Shown here piece after piece: positions 9,291 to 22,959 of a DNA stretch of 64,000 bases (its first letter is position 1; each line of letters starts with the position of its first letter). The stretch is from Climacteris rufus (lineage: Eukaryota > Chordata > Aves > Passeriformes > Climacteridae). The position numbers and the translations under genes were made by a program. Location: NCBI GenBank assembly GCA_013398175.1, contig VZRZ01004219.1, forward strand, positions 280,307 through 344,306, in the 5' to 3' direction. Under the pieces are notes generated by a model. That model had not been told where the DNA came from and searched no databases. It saw nothing but the letters and a program-made list of their open reading frames with translations.

Positions 9291-12200
9291 CGGACAGCCC
9301 TTCATCCACGGCCGGGCTGATTCTAGCACAACTGCCCCCTATTCTGCACAGGTTTGCCATTTTGCTGGTCCCTGGCCCGTCTGTCACTTGCTTGTATTAC
9401 ACGTATTTAGGGAGGGGGAAGCTGTGGCTGTTTGGTGTTCAATATCAACTCTATGTGATATTTAGCACCATGAGATGCTAATCCCTGCTGGTTCTGCTAG
9501 TGCTCATATATTGCTGCTACCCTGACCTTCCTGCAGGCATTTTAGTCATTGCCATCCTCCGCCAGCCAAGAGCAGATATTCACCAATGTCAGAGATGCTG
9601 ATTTGGAATATTTACACTCGGGATTTTTTGAGCACCTATTAGTAAATCCTGGCATGAGGTGATCAAACAGCAAAACAAGTGATTCCTTTGCCCAAGAAAC
9701 CACGTAGAGTCTAACACGGACCAGGGATGCTCGAAGGGCAGTTTTGGCTTGGACACCAAAGCAAGAAGTGTATTTTCTGCTTGCTCACATGGCAAAACCT
9801 CTCCAGAGTTTCCAGTGTACAATCCATTGCAAGCTCCCCATATAATGCAACTTCTCTGGAGTCAATGCTTGCTCATGCACTCAGAAAGTGAAAGAACTTG
9901 GAAATCTCTTTGTGTGAGCAGAGCTCGATAATTCCTGCATTTATAATGCAAATACTAAACCCCAGAGCTATTCAGAGTTAATACAGCATCACAGTTGTAG
10001 CTTGCTGCACCTCAGACAAAGAGATCCCTGAACTCTACCTTTTATTTTTGGTGGTGGTGGTGTTTTTTTTCTTTTTTTTTTAATTGGCGCTGATGGAGCA
10101 GGTGTTCCCTTGGCTGCCACAGATATGCAAATAATACATCTCCAGATCTTTTCCAAAATGATGATACTAGGTGCTGTGCTTAGCATCAAGGGGACAAATC
10201 TTTTCTCAAGTGATTCCAGTTTCACTGTGAGGGGAATAAAAGCCAAAGAGGCAATTTCTCATTTTACTGCATATCCTGTTCAGGAAAAAAATAGTTTCGA
10301 GGAAACACTTATTACACAATTAACTCCTGTGCCTCACCCTGATGTCCATCCACAATTCTAGAGGAGGAAGCTACTTCAAATAAGGGTGGCTTTGTTCCAC
10401 TTAGAAAGACTTTCCTTTGGCACTCTCTAGATGTAAATATGTCAAATTCCAGTGGATAATCCTTTCCTGTCAATACTGCTTAGGTCGGGGTTGGGATGGA
10501 ATCCTAGAGCTATGAGTAAGGATGGAAAACATAACAAGTGGAGAAAGAATCAGGGTTACCTTGAAACTTTCAATTTTTTTTATTGCTCTGACTTTCAAAC
10601 AAAGTTCTGGTAATGTTTTCTTTTTTCCTCCTTTCTCCCTTTTCTCCAAATTTCTCATCTTAATATACACAGCAGGGGAATACAGAATATTATGCTTAAA
10701 TTTCAGTTGATTTACAGTAAAAATTTGAAGTTATGAGCAAAACCAGGCCTTAAGATGAGAGCCACTGAAGAGCTCCTTGTTTAGAGAGAGCACTGCAAGA
10801 GACATATCTAAACATTGGAATTGACACCCTTGTTAGTGGTAGGTAAAACAAAAACATTGCAATACCCAGAGTGTGTTTGAATAGTTCACGCTTTGGTGTC
10901 AGGCCAAAAAACCTTATTGACAAGTAGCTCCCTGTCCCAGAAACTCAATATGCTCTTGCATTTGGAGTGAGATCCAACCTGCCAAGGTGGTGTGCCTGTG
11001 AGCCAGAGACCTGGGAAGGGCAGCAGATCTGCACAGCCTGGGAAGCTTTTCTTGGACAACCTCTGTGCAGTGCTCAAGTCTGTAAAATAAAACAGTGTGG
11101 TCAAAAGAAAATTTCCACACAGATGGGAAACTTAAAAATTACAGAGTGACAAGGGTCCTGATCCAGATCCCACTCATGTCAGTAACTACACTCCCTTTTC
11201 TTTCCTGGTACAAAATCAAGGCCAAAGCACTTCACCCAAAGCCACACAGAAAATGTGTAATATATCCAACAATGATTTCCGATACCTCAAGTTCAAAAAA
11301 TCCTCTCCTTTCTTATGAGTGCATCAGAGTTGTTTACTAGAATACCTAATAGCTAACAAATCTACCCATAGTGAGCGAGGCTTTCCTTTTTCAAGTTCCC
11401 TTCTCAGGGTCTGGACACAGCAGCATAAGAACATTATCAAAGGAGGTGGTACTGGTTTATATAGTTTGTGGATTAAACAGATATGGTTTGTGGTGTTGGG
11501 GAAGCAGGCTGGGCCTCAGGGCATGTTTATGAGCTATTTCTGTTCAAAAGATTAACAATGTAGATAGTCCAGTGGTCATCATTAAGCTCCAGAGCAAACT
11601 CTTCACTGAGGGACAGCGTTATCCATGCTATTGTTCCCAGCTGTCTGGAGTTTCAGGCAGAGCAGGGACACTGCTACATTTTCTTTGATGCCTTCAGAGA
11701 TCCCATCACAACCCCCAGAGCTAGAAACAAAAGGGAGGTTGACTGATCTGAATGTAGTGCCCTGAGTGAGCGAAGCTGTTGTTATTCCTACATCGTGTGT
11801 GTACCACCAGTGCCCAGAGGTTCAAACAGGTGCTGAATGAGAAGATTTATTTAGGCACCTGTCCACTGGAATGCTCTGGGCACCAAACCACTCTCCCAAG
11901 GGCATACTTTTTAGGATTAAATGTGGGCTTCAAGCATCCCATTCTGATAATTTTTGCCTCATCCCCATACCAGATTTCTAATATCATACATTCAGGTCTG
12001 AAGATGGTATTGGTCTTGGCATATCCATTAAGGACTACACATTCTTAGGGTTGTTTTTAAGAGGGGAAAAAAAACCCTTGGGTTTGTCTAATGTGTTTAA
12101 CATTTAAAAATGAGATATGCAAGAAAAAGAGCAACTTTTCCATTCAGAAAGGAGATATTTGTATTTTTAAAAATAGCCCTACTAAGCTTTTGTGACCTTG

Positions 12201-15200
12201 AGATTTATGGAAGGATAATTAAGGTTTGCCAGACTCTGAATCCTTACATATAATTAACTGAGGTGATAAAAACCTCTTAGAGCCATGCAAAATACCTTTG
12301 TAGTTGAATGCATTCAGTGATCAAACTGCATTACAGCATCCCAGAAGAATGTCACAGCCTCCCAGTGACTGCAGTTTGGGGACACTACTGCAAAAAGCCC
12401 TGTACCTCCTCCCTTAGTGACTGTGGTTTTAAAGCCACAGCAGCTGTAGAGACAGCAGGATGACTCCTCATGGCCTCTTTTGGGTTCAGAGGAACCTCCT
12501 TTGAGTAAGTCAGGCCAGGAGACATTGTAGACCTTCCACAGTGTATTACACACATGCACATTTGGGTTATCTGGTAAAAACATGGGGGGAAACTGAGCTG
12601 TGGAGCTGTAGGAAGTGAGAGTACAGGCTCCAGTTTTCCTTTGTGTCACTGCTCCTTCCATGCACTGTACAGTCAGACACCAGACTGCCTGCCCAAAGGA
12701 GCTGATCAACCAACAAGCAAAGAGGGACAGAGATGAGGAGTGCCAGAGCAGTGAGCACACAGCAGAGACAGCCACCAGGCCAGGGGCTGGTGGCAACCAC
12801 GGCGCCTGTGACATTTTCATAATGTTAACTTTTAGGTGTTTCTGCATCCTCCCCTCTCTGTCTTCTGTAGAATCACATCTTTCATGTGATATGGTCCAAG
12901 GCCCATGGACATAGATAGATCCTTCTCTGCTGACTTCCACAGTCATTGGAATAGTTTGTGTAGGTGGGACAGGGAGAGGGCAAGGGGAATAATTCAGTTA
13001 CAAAGCAAAATTTGCAAGTACCAAATAGAATAGATACCTACTGCTTTCCAGTCTCCAGCTCCATGATATATTTTCCAGTGTTTGGGGAGCTTTATTAGTT
13101 TATAAATCTTCCCAAGGCAAAAAAATCTATTTCTTCTCTCCATTCTTTCAGTATGGATAAGGAATACTCATAGTGAAGCTGGCAATAGATAGTTGTATTA
13201 TTTGTTAAATATAACCCTTAAAATAGCTTTTGGTTCAGGTCAAGGAGTAAGATCAAGGACTTTAAGCATTGCAACTGAGTGCTTCAGAAGTACTGGTAAC
13301 TCCATAAATGCAAGACAGAAATCATGTGTTAGAACTCCCTAGAATTGGTGTATTTTCACCAAAGTCCACAGGAACCACCAAGGGTAGGGTGAGGGGTTGC
13401 ATTCAGATTTCATTCAATTGTTCATCTGGTTTGGGGGATCACTGCTCACACATAATCTTGCTGTTGTAGTGGGTGGTCTGCAAGTACTTCTGTCAGAGAA
13501 CTGTGTGTCTCGTATGACATCTTTGGGACCTGCCCCTTGCAGCACACAACTCTCTGCTTATGGCAGCTCATGAGCCAGGTCTGCCCAAAACCTCAACCAG
13601 CTGGAGTAAGGGCTGAATCTGTCCAAGAGCCCTACTACTCTGTCCTTTGTTCCAATCCTGACTTGCTTTCACTTGGCTTCACAAAGCTCTTCAGTTTCCT
13701 TAGGTTTAATATTTCACATTCATTAGAACTGGTATAATTTACTACTTTACCTATAAAATTAATTCATTAACAGAGCTTCTGTTTCAAATGGTTGAATAGA
13801 GCTAAATCCTTGTTTGTGGAAGTATCTGAACTATAAAAAGGAGTAAATTTATTAAAAAGAGTTTTTGGAGTGCTGTCTATTGTTCCTTTCAATTTCTCTC
13901 ATGTCACCTTAACAAAAAGTTCTCTTCCTCCTGAAGAGCAGTGGAACAAATCTAAGTGCTTACAGTCTTCACTGCATAACCCACATTCAGGACTAGGTGT
14001 GCTTTCTTACACTGGCAAAAGAGGATGAGAAAAGATGTACTGTAGCAAGTGAAGTTCAGTGTTTGCATTTTTGCCTTAACTATTTAGAGGCAGCCCTGAT
14101 TTCAACATTTCCTGCACAAAATCTGGACATAAATTTGTATTGGGTTGATGGCTGAGTCTAGAGAGCTGCACTTAATTCCTGCAGCAGGGAAATGTCCTTA
14201 ACCCATGAATCCTGCCCACCTCAATACTGCTGCCTGCAAAAGGGAAGAGAGTTTTGGAGGGTGCAGCCAAACTGGATCTGGAGTGTGAGCCCAAACTTCC
14301 TTTATACCTAAAGCATTTGGGCAAAAGCCTGTGCTTGGGTGTGGAATTAACTACAGATTTGGGCAGAGGAACCCAGAGGAGCTTCTTTCCTTCCCTTCCC
14401 TCTCTGCCAGTCCACATCCAGAAAGCAGGAGCAGGGATTTACTATGGATTTATACAGGCAAAGAGAGGCTTTGGAGCTCAGGCTAACAGCTAACTCTCCC
14501 AGCAGCAAGTCAAAACTCCTAGCCAAAGTGCTGACTCCCGATTCAAAGTGCTTAGGTCCCTCTGAAGTTTGTACTGAGTAAAGATAAACACATTCTGAAG
14601 TGCTTTGTTCATACCAAACGGGATGGGCTTGACACAGGGACCGGGTTTGAGAGAGGAGTTCTTCACTACAAATGAAAAAATCTAGTCACTGGGTGATTTA
14701 TTAGTCTCTCTTCAATGATACTTTTGTTTTAAGAGGGCTTCAGTTACCCTCTGCTGACTGGAATTTTTCATTTATGTTGGAGAAGTATTGCTCCTTGACT
14801 TGAAAAATTACTTCCAGTGAGCAATAAATGCTGTGGGCCTCATCCTGTGGCTTTGGGCATGACAGCTCACCACCGGTCACTTTGCCATGGGATCCTTGCC
14901 ATTCTTGCTCTGTTTTCTTTTTCTTGCCTTATGCTTTACACATGTTTGTAATTAACTTTTTTTTTTTAAGTTGCCTTGTTACATCTCCCTCTGTTCCAGG
15001 CTGTCAGCTATGGGTTTCCCTGTATTTAAATCCCAGACATTCCTCATCAATGTGCTTGCTGAAATGCTTTTACCGCTGGAAGAAATCCTTTTCTCACATT
15101 GTTTCCAGTACATGTGGTAGAGCGAGTCCTTGCAGTTAAAGAAAATTCCCTCTGGGGAAAGATCCTAAGTGCAGTGAAAGGCTCGAGACCACCAATTAAC

Positions 15201-15325
15201 CTGCTTTCAAAAATAACAGCAACATTTTAGGTGTAGCTGAAATTTTTCTTGTACATTTTGATCTTATTTGCACATTTCTGATAATGAAACCTCTGTCTGG
15301 CTGTATTTTTGAGTCTCCTTTGCAG
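9291..15325. other. Intergenic sequence, no gene seen
   Basis: This is ordinary moderately AT-rich DNA. I recognise no coding homology, RNA gene or transposon. Notable only are a GGT-repeat plus poly-T stretch at about 10050-10082 and scattered short T runs. A 210-codon minus-strand open frame at 12314-12946 has no recognisable domain and is treated as chance. Confidence 0.6.
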
Positions 15326-15370
15326 ATATCAAGAAAAAAGGTCGAGTGTTTTCGCAGATCTCTGAAGCTG
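15326..15370 (+). other. Exon-like 45-bp segment with strong splice borders
   Basis: The segment is preceded by the pyrimidine-rich acceptor GAGTCTCCTTTGCAG (ending 15325) and followed by the near-ideal donor GTAAGTTT (from 15371). Its length is a multiple of three and at least two frames are open; one reads ISRKKVECFRRSLKL. I do not recognise the peptide, and no matching upstream or downstream exon is identified. It could be an exon of a non-coding RNA, an unannotated 5' exon of NUAK1, or a chance pairing of good sites. Confidence 0.3.
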
Positions 15371-16778
15371 GTAAGTTTAATTAAAACAACTCTTTAATAT
15401 GAGTCCTGGTCCTTTAGAGAATCTTAATATTGTCTGCCTTGTATTAACTCTCGGTAGGGATCTGTGGGATCTGTCTCTTCTTGCCCTGCCTTCTCCTGCT
15501 CCTTTCAATAGGAGCATTTGGCAAAAACAAAGCTGTATTTCAAGGCAGTTCAACTCCCTTTACTCTTTCCAAAGTCAAAATTAAACCATTTTAAAGTATG
15601 TTTTTTACTTGTCCAAGAAACTCTTGCATACTTACAAACACGAAGAAAACAGCCCATTGTTCTGATGCTGTAAGGATGCTCAATGTCTGTGAGTGAGCAA
15701 GGCACTTGGGTACAGCAGAGTGCAGAGCTCCATCCTGCCTGCTCACCCTCCTGCACCACACGGCAAGGGAACACTGTGGCACCCCTAGGACAAGATGTAA
15801 TGCTGAAGCTCCTAATTCTGCAGCTTGGTTTGTGGAGACATCAGAGCCCCTCTCATCACTCTGGCTGTGTAAATGTACTTTAAAGGTAAAACAATAACTA
15901 GTCAAGAACTTGTGTTACTGAAGATGTTGTGTAGAACAGGTCTGGCAGTGCCTGTTTTGGGGCTAAACATGTTAATTAAATGCCTCTTGCTTCCCAAACG
16001 CCATAGTGTTCTCAAACTGGGGTAGAATTTTCCATTTGCTGCCCTAGTGATGCATTGGAAGGCCAGCCTCTGTTGACCAAGCTTTCTGTGGTGACTGAAG
16101 AGATCACATAGCATTTGCTAAAGTGCCTGTGGCTCTCTGAAGAACACCGATCACTTTTTATAAATATAGTATTAACATGTACAAGTCTTCCCAAGAACAG
16201 GGTTATATTGCAGCTACCTTTCTAGCTGATTTGCCTGTACAGATTTAAACAGACTTTCAACACTCTGATAATATCTTCTGACAATGCCTGAAATTCTCCT
16301 TATTTTTCTTTATATTCCCTTATATAGGATACTGAGAGTTGTGCCTGGGGATCCTTCCACAGCATCCAGCTCAGCTACTGCAATAGCAATGAGCACTGCT
16401 CACTCCTGTGGGAGTAACCTTGTCTCTTGCTTCATGCAAGATTTAGGCTTCAGCTTTGTGCCGAGCCTTCTTCAAAGGCAGCCAGGAAGAGCAAGGTTGC
16501 CAAACCTCCCTGCAACCGTAATGGGATTCAGTCATCCAGTTCCTCACAGCATCTGTGAAATCCCACTCTCAGCTCCCTATCTTCTTCTTTGCATAATGTT
16601 CACACCCCCGTGCTGCAGCCTGGCTAGTCAGTCCCAAGGCAGCAACTTGTCTTTGGCTGTCTTAAAGAGCTGCAATTTAGTTGATGTGCCCAAAGGAAAC
16701 ACAGGAAACACATCAGATTAAAGAAGGAAATAAAGAGAAAATCAGATAACAACACTCATCCTCATTGCCTTGAAAGAA

Positions 16779-16826
16779 AATGAGACATAGAGAACAGAAG
16801 GAAATGAGATGTAGAGAACAGAAGGA
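16779..16826 (+). repeat. 24-bp tandem duplication
   Basis: Two adjacent 24-base units, starting AATGAGACATAG and AATGAGATGTAG, share the same remainder AGAACAGAAGGA. They differ only at two adjacent bases (CA versus TG), so the duplication is fairly recent. No function is suggested. Confidence 0.9.
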
Positions 16827-19475
16827 GCAGCCACCAAGTAAATAGGTCAGGTTGCCAGCATGAGGCTATTTAGACAGAGATAGCAGGAATGATGATCAGA
16901 TATGCAAAGCTTTTGAGATGTAGATTTAAATTCCCCTGGTCAATGGCTCCAGATGTTCTCTAGTGTAGCAGGGCAGAAATTTTTCCACAGTAATCCTGCT
17001 TTCTCCTCCAGGTTTCACTGACCATAAACTTTTCATAAGCACCCTTACCATGAAGCACAAAAGTCTTCAAACTAACACGTGTTGCATCTATTTTTATAAG
17101 CTGTGGGACTGATCAGTTCTACAGGGTATTCAAGAATAAAATGTATTTAGTAGCCACAAAGGTTTTCTATTAACTTTATGTTTCTTTTCCTTTCAAAATT
17201 TGGGAATATATAGCCTATATGTGCCACCTGCTGCTGTTCCTGTTTGACATAAACCTCTCTTTGTTTTGCTCCTTTAAACTGGTGCCAGATTCTGCTCATT
17301 CTTGTGCCCTTGTAGATCCAAAATAACTCCTTGGGTGCTGATGGTGCAATTCCAGGTTCACTCTGGGGTAACTGGGAATAGGAACTGGCCTTTGTCAATT
17401 CAAATTTACCCTTGATGCAGCTTCACTGAGGGTGAAGGAGCTGCCATGAGGGTATTCTGGCCTCACTGCCCCGTGACGCTGAGTGTTTCCTGCAGGCAGC
17501 AAACGGAGTGTGGTCCAGCCAAACGTGGTGAGTGCAGCAGGTCACATACCTCTCATACAGCTCTGGAGCTAAACTGGGTCAGCAGAGACATGACAATCCA
17601 CACCAGCTACAGAGGGGCCTGTGTTATTTATGTGAAGAAAGAAAAATATGTGCGAACGCATCCATCCAAACCTGTAACTGGAACTGACAGAGGCGAGGGG
17701 AGTTCCCTGCTCCGCTCCCTCATCAGATATCCCTGATAATAACCCCTGACAGAGAAAGCCTCTTCCTGGGCAGCTGCGGATTTAATTTTGGTCTTTGTCC
17801 AGCCCAAGCAGCTCAGATCTCTAAAGAAATGGATTTTCTATACAATAGGGGTGGGATGCACCGAAGCGTGAGGAGGAGGCGGGACACCAGGTGTCTGTGA
17901 ATGAGCTAACCAGGAGCCTGAAATGCCTGCACAGCCCTCCCCTGCCCCTTGTTCTGCCCTCGCACTGGAACCCGCAGCAGCACAATGAATCAGTATCAGC
18001 CCCGGCGCAGCTGCGAGAGGTCAGGCCCTGCGCTTTTGTACCGGCATCTTCAATTTAGGCTCCTCAGGGACTCATTTTTTAAACCGAGGAGAGGGCTAAT
18101 GCTCGAGCTATCACGGGAAATTACATCAGTTGGTGAGAGGATAGGCTTTTAGGAAAGGCAGTTCATGCTTTAACCTCTTCTACCACACCCTCGGTGTGAT
18201 GCTTAGGTAGTCTTTTCTGCCTTGGTCTCTTTTAAGTAGCCTGTATAAAGTCAACAGTCCAAATCTGTTCACCTATTCTGCCACTGATCTTTGGGAATGC
18301 AAAACATAAGGAAAAAGGGAATTGCTTTTGGTGGCACTCAGTGCAAAGTTAAGTCCGGAGACACGAAGTCTGACAGCAAAAGAGGCAGTGGTAGATGTGT
18401 GCTTTTGCTAACTGCATCACAGGGAGAGCTCAGGCCACCTTCATTCTGGTCTACACTTCTGACTGCTAAATATTAAGCCCTTTTGTTTGGCTGTGGTGCT
18501 CTACAATGCTGCCTGAACACTATTATTTTGTACCTAGTTTTATTGACGTGGCCCACATTATTAACGGCAAGCTATTTCTCCAGGGAAAATCAGGTTATCC
18601 AGCCAACCCACAAGGAAGAGAAGGGATGCCTCATGCACGTGAAACAGGACCCCTCTGTCTCCAGTCTTCGGGCAATTAACAAGTAGCATTAATGAACTTC
18701 TGGCAGGGACTTCCTGGCTGGAATGGTGGTGACTGTGACAGCGGCAGGAGGGAAATGCTGGTGAAGGCAACATGGCAATCACTAGCATCAGGAATGGGAG
18801 ATGCACTAAGGAAAAACGTCCACTCTAAGGAGCAGGTATTGGATGTGGGCACTGAACACCTGGTTGCCTTCCCTTTGAGACTATGGACATCTGAAGTACG
18901 TGTAAAAAATAGAGGACCAGCACCTGCAGAAAAAAGTACAGTAGAGTAGGAAAGGAAATGGGCAATGAAAGTTGTCATCCACATCTGTGGTGAAAAGCAA
19001 AAAGAAAAATTTTTGCCACTTATAAATTAGTATTATTCCCACCAAAATGGAATTACACTGGCATAAAAACAAAGAAAAGTGAGGTCTCATAAAGAACAAC
19101 GGTCTCTGGATTAAATCCATCACTGGTGTAAACAAATGCATTCCAGAGACCTCAAAAGATCATGCCTGCTTGTACACACGGTGAATTTGGTTCATTTTCC
19201 CCTGAGGCCTTTTTCCATTTTAAGTATAGCGTGCATGCAGATGGTCAGAGCTACAATGGGGTGTCCAGCTTTGTACTAAAGCAGGCAGCTTGACTTCAGC
19301 TTGAACGCAGTGCTGCTCTCTGTTGTGATTATATTTTCAAAGCTATAGGGGAACAGTATTTCAACTCGTTGTGAACTTTGACTTTTAGATCCTCAAGCAT
19401 CCAGATAAACATGAAAGGACTTTTAATACTGATGGCAGGATCCCTACTATAGCTGTTCAAGCAATATGAGCTTGC

Positions 19476-19533
19476 ATATGTACATACAGACATGTATGTA
19501 CATATTATTGTTTATATATATTTATATATATAT
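19476..19533 (+). repeat. Perfect 12-bp inverted repeat followed by a TA-rich tract
   Basis: ATATGTACATAC (19476-19487) and its exact reverse complement GTATGTACATAT (19494-19505) flank a six-base loop AGACAT. An imperfect TA repeat follows at 19511-19533. The hairpin is probably a by-product of TG/TA simple-sequence drift. It is short for a microRNA precursor. Confidence 0.85.
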
Positions 19534-20638
19534 GCTGCTGTTCGTTATATCATGGACACACATACACAAACACATAGAGTTACTAACGATTATATAATCC
19601 CTTGGAAACTAGACTCTGACACGTGTTTTGCCTCAATTTATCTACTTTCCCTCAGGATCAATCTAGCCTTCTTCTCAGGAGTGCTCCCAAATGCTGTGGC
19701 AGCCAGGCATAATCACCTCCTCTGAAAATCACACTGAGCTCTCACGAGCTTGGTTATGATGGGTCAGGGTCTGTTGGTGGTTCTCTTCAAATTAAAAGAT
19801 TTCCATTATTTTTCTGCAGTATCATATTGGAGGATGAGTCCAACAACCATACGAGTGGCAGCTGCTGTTTTTGAAATGGAGCTCTGCAGAGCTTCACCTC
19901 AGATCCCTTTCATCTTTGCCAGTCATGCTAAGAAATGTATTTTTGAAAACATATCTCTGTCTTTAGGAATGCTGAGTCCTTGTGCTGCTTTTCCAAACAG
20001 CGGCACCTCAGGCATCTCTGGCTGTGTTGCAAGTTTGCAGGCAGGCAAACAGAATGACCAGCAAGCACCTGCTTTTTTAATTACAGAAGCATTAGCTGGT
20101 ACAGAAGAAAGTGGCCTTTTATTCCACGTGGGGCTCTTTTCACTTGAGCAGTGAAGGGCAGAGATACCTTTGGTCCCTGCCGTTCTGGAGGTAGAAGGGA
20201 GCTAATGTTGCCGTGGCACTGCAAAAGGTCAGTGATGAACACAAGCCTCAGTGTCCTGCTTTTTGGCCAGCTGATGAATGCAGCAATTAAAGGACATGAT
20301 AGCTGAGAGGTGTATTACACAGTGTGCCTTTCTAAGGGCTAATTGCCACAGATGCAAAGGTTTTGCTCCTGCATTCAAACCTGCTTAAATCCATTTTACA
20401 CAGCCCAGGAGCAGTACTTTTAGTCTTTCCATGAATCAGATTTGTGGGTTACAAAAAGTGTGATTGGGACAATGCCAGTGGCTTGGATTCCTAAGGCTTC
20501 TTTTCTCCTGAGGACGATGTTGGGAGCCAGGTTCTACAAGGGACATCCAGGCAATCCCTTAGCCTGAAAGTCTCTTGTGGGGGGCTAGGGAGGGAGCAAG
20601 CTTTAACAACCAAGCTGTTACAGGTCTCTCTCCACCAT

Positions 20639-20680
20639 AAGAACACTCAAGGCAAAGAACACTCAAGGCAAAGAACACTC
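20639..20680 (+). repeat. 16-bp tandem repeat, about 2.6 copies
   Basis: Two full copies of AAGAACACTCAAGGCA are followed by a partial third copy, AAGAACACTC. The full copies are identical, which suggests recent slippage or possible length variation. Confidence 0.93.
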
Positions 20681-22959
20681 CTTGAGTAGCAACCCTGAAG
20701 GTAGAGCAGCAATAACTTATGCCATATGAAAGAGTTTCACCGATCACTTATCACTGACACAGGGCAATTTTACACCAGGAGCCTTTCACGGCACCAGGAA
20801 CCAGCCCCCATCTTCATTTTTGAGCATACACCTTTCAAAGCTGTTCAAATCTGATTGAAATTCACACTGATTGTTTTTCAGGAGAAGAAAAGTAAATTCT
20901 GCCCAAAAAAGCATTAACAGATCTTGCCTACCACTGATTCCTGATACCACTTCCCAGTGAAAAAAATGGTCAAAGAAAGGCTTGTCTGTCACTCTGTGCC
21001 TGTAGCACTCCTAATACATCCCAGTCCTGGTTTTCACAGCTCAAGACATTTGCTCACCCACACCTAAACCAGATAAGCATTAAGGTTTTGCCAGTCCTCT
21101 CCTGACAGATTTGAGTGCAACACACCTAATACTGTCTTCACCCACGCTCTGGACAGCTTCAGTGACATCAGTCCCAATTTACATCCAGGTTTACAGACTG
21201 AAAATCATATTTACCACTTATAAGACTATTAAGTAGTTGGAAAATATTGCTGTGAGGCACTGCTGATGCTTGTTTTGCAGACAGGATTTTTCCAGAGATG
21301 CTCAACCACTTGGTGGTGCTACAGAAAGGGTCTGCTTCCCTTTCTAAAGAAAAGCAGGTTTCTTCTCTTTCATCAGCAGTAACCAGAGACCACATTAGAT
21401 AAAGCTGTGGCAAGAAGCACCTTTTTTCCTTTCTCTTTTCTCATTTGAATATCGTCATTGCAATGGTCAGGTTGAAATCTTAGAAATCTGGCTATTGTAT
21501 TTCTCCACAGAATGTGTGTGTAAAGTTACAACTTCGGCCAATTCATTTCCCTCTGATGGACATTTGATCTACATATTTCCAATGGAGCTGAAAATTGGAG
21601 GCGAGGTGGTGTCCTGGGAGAATTCACCCATTTAAAAATGAATGTGCCCCACACTGTGCTTGCTTTTCTTGATGATCCAGCTTTAGTTTTTCTCTTTTTC
21701 TGTCATTACCACTGGCAGAAATCAAGCAGATTGCACATTCAAGAGCTCATGCTACAGTGACACAGAGCAGAAGATGTGTGTCACTTGGTGTGAAACCAGT
21801 GAGATCTGGGCACTGACACATCTTCATCTTCATAATCTCCAGCTGTTTTGCAGCAGCATCTGGTTTATTCTAGGCAGCCTAACTGGTGTCATCTTCATAA
21901 ACTTCAGTGCTGGCAAAGGCTCCTGTGCATGGAGCCCTCATGGAGATTAGCACAAGCTGGGGTAAAGTGAGAAGGATTTGGTCTTGCTAAAACAATGGTA
22001 AGTATGCAGAGGTCATGTTGCTCCTCTTATTAAATTTGAGTACTTTTTTCATCTCGGTAACAGACCTTCAAACATGCTCTTTAGATATGACTGTCCTGTT
22101 CCATTAAAAAGAAATCTGTTTCTTTCTTATAACAAAATTAGTGTCAACTAAGCATTCTGCAGATACAAGAAGATTTATTTCTGTGTAATTCTTGGGAGGC
22201 AGGAAAGAGTATTCTCGTTCTTTAGGAGAGATAAGGAGACACAAGTTTAAAACTGTTTTTAGGCCCTGGGCCAGATATTCTGGTTGGCCGTAGATCATGG
22301 AGGAGATGGAGGCATCTCCTCAAACCTCTGTGGACTTTCCAGGGAGAGTGGCTGCTTCCTACAGCTAGCATTGCCCAAAATGTTGTGCACTTTGCATTGA
22401 CACAGGCAAGTTGGCAGCCTCAATGTGTTGCCCTGCTTCTCCCTGGGGGGTTGGGACTTTATCTTAAGATCTGTGTTGTCTCTTTGGGGTCGAACTGTGA
22501 CTGTCTGTGGTTTCAGTGCAGGCTGAAGAAGCCTGGGGGTGGCTGTCACATGGACCCGCTAGCATCAGCTCCAAAGAAAATGACCTGTCAGCATAGCAAA
22601 AACGTGTTTTCCCACCCTTAAAGCCCCCCCACTCCAGGCATGACAGTCACCCTACTGTGGGCCCAGCAATGATGACAGCACTGGAGTCAGAAGGGCTGTC
22701 ACTGTCCTCCTGGATCACCACACGAGGGGCCAGCATCCTCTGCTCCCCTATGCCCACTATGGGGATTTTAGGAATTTGCAATTCCCTTTATACTGCATAA
22801 GAAGCACAAAGGAAACACGGGGAGTCACAAAACCTTCCCCCCTCCACGATTCCCTAGCCAGCAAAATGAAATTTTCATGCATAATGAGGCTTTGATCAAG
22901 TTTGTCACTTAGCCAATTTGCTGTTGATCTAAAGAGCCCTCTCTGCTAGCAAACAGGCA

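Noticed and set aside
8773..9387. 204-codon minus-strand frame over the CpG island
   Set aside because: Low-complexity Arg/Pro/Thr-Asp-Gly repeats arise from the CCGT microsatellite and GC-rich DNA, with no homology recognised.
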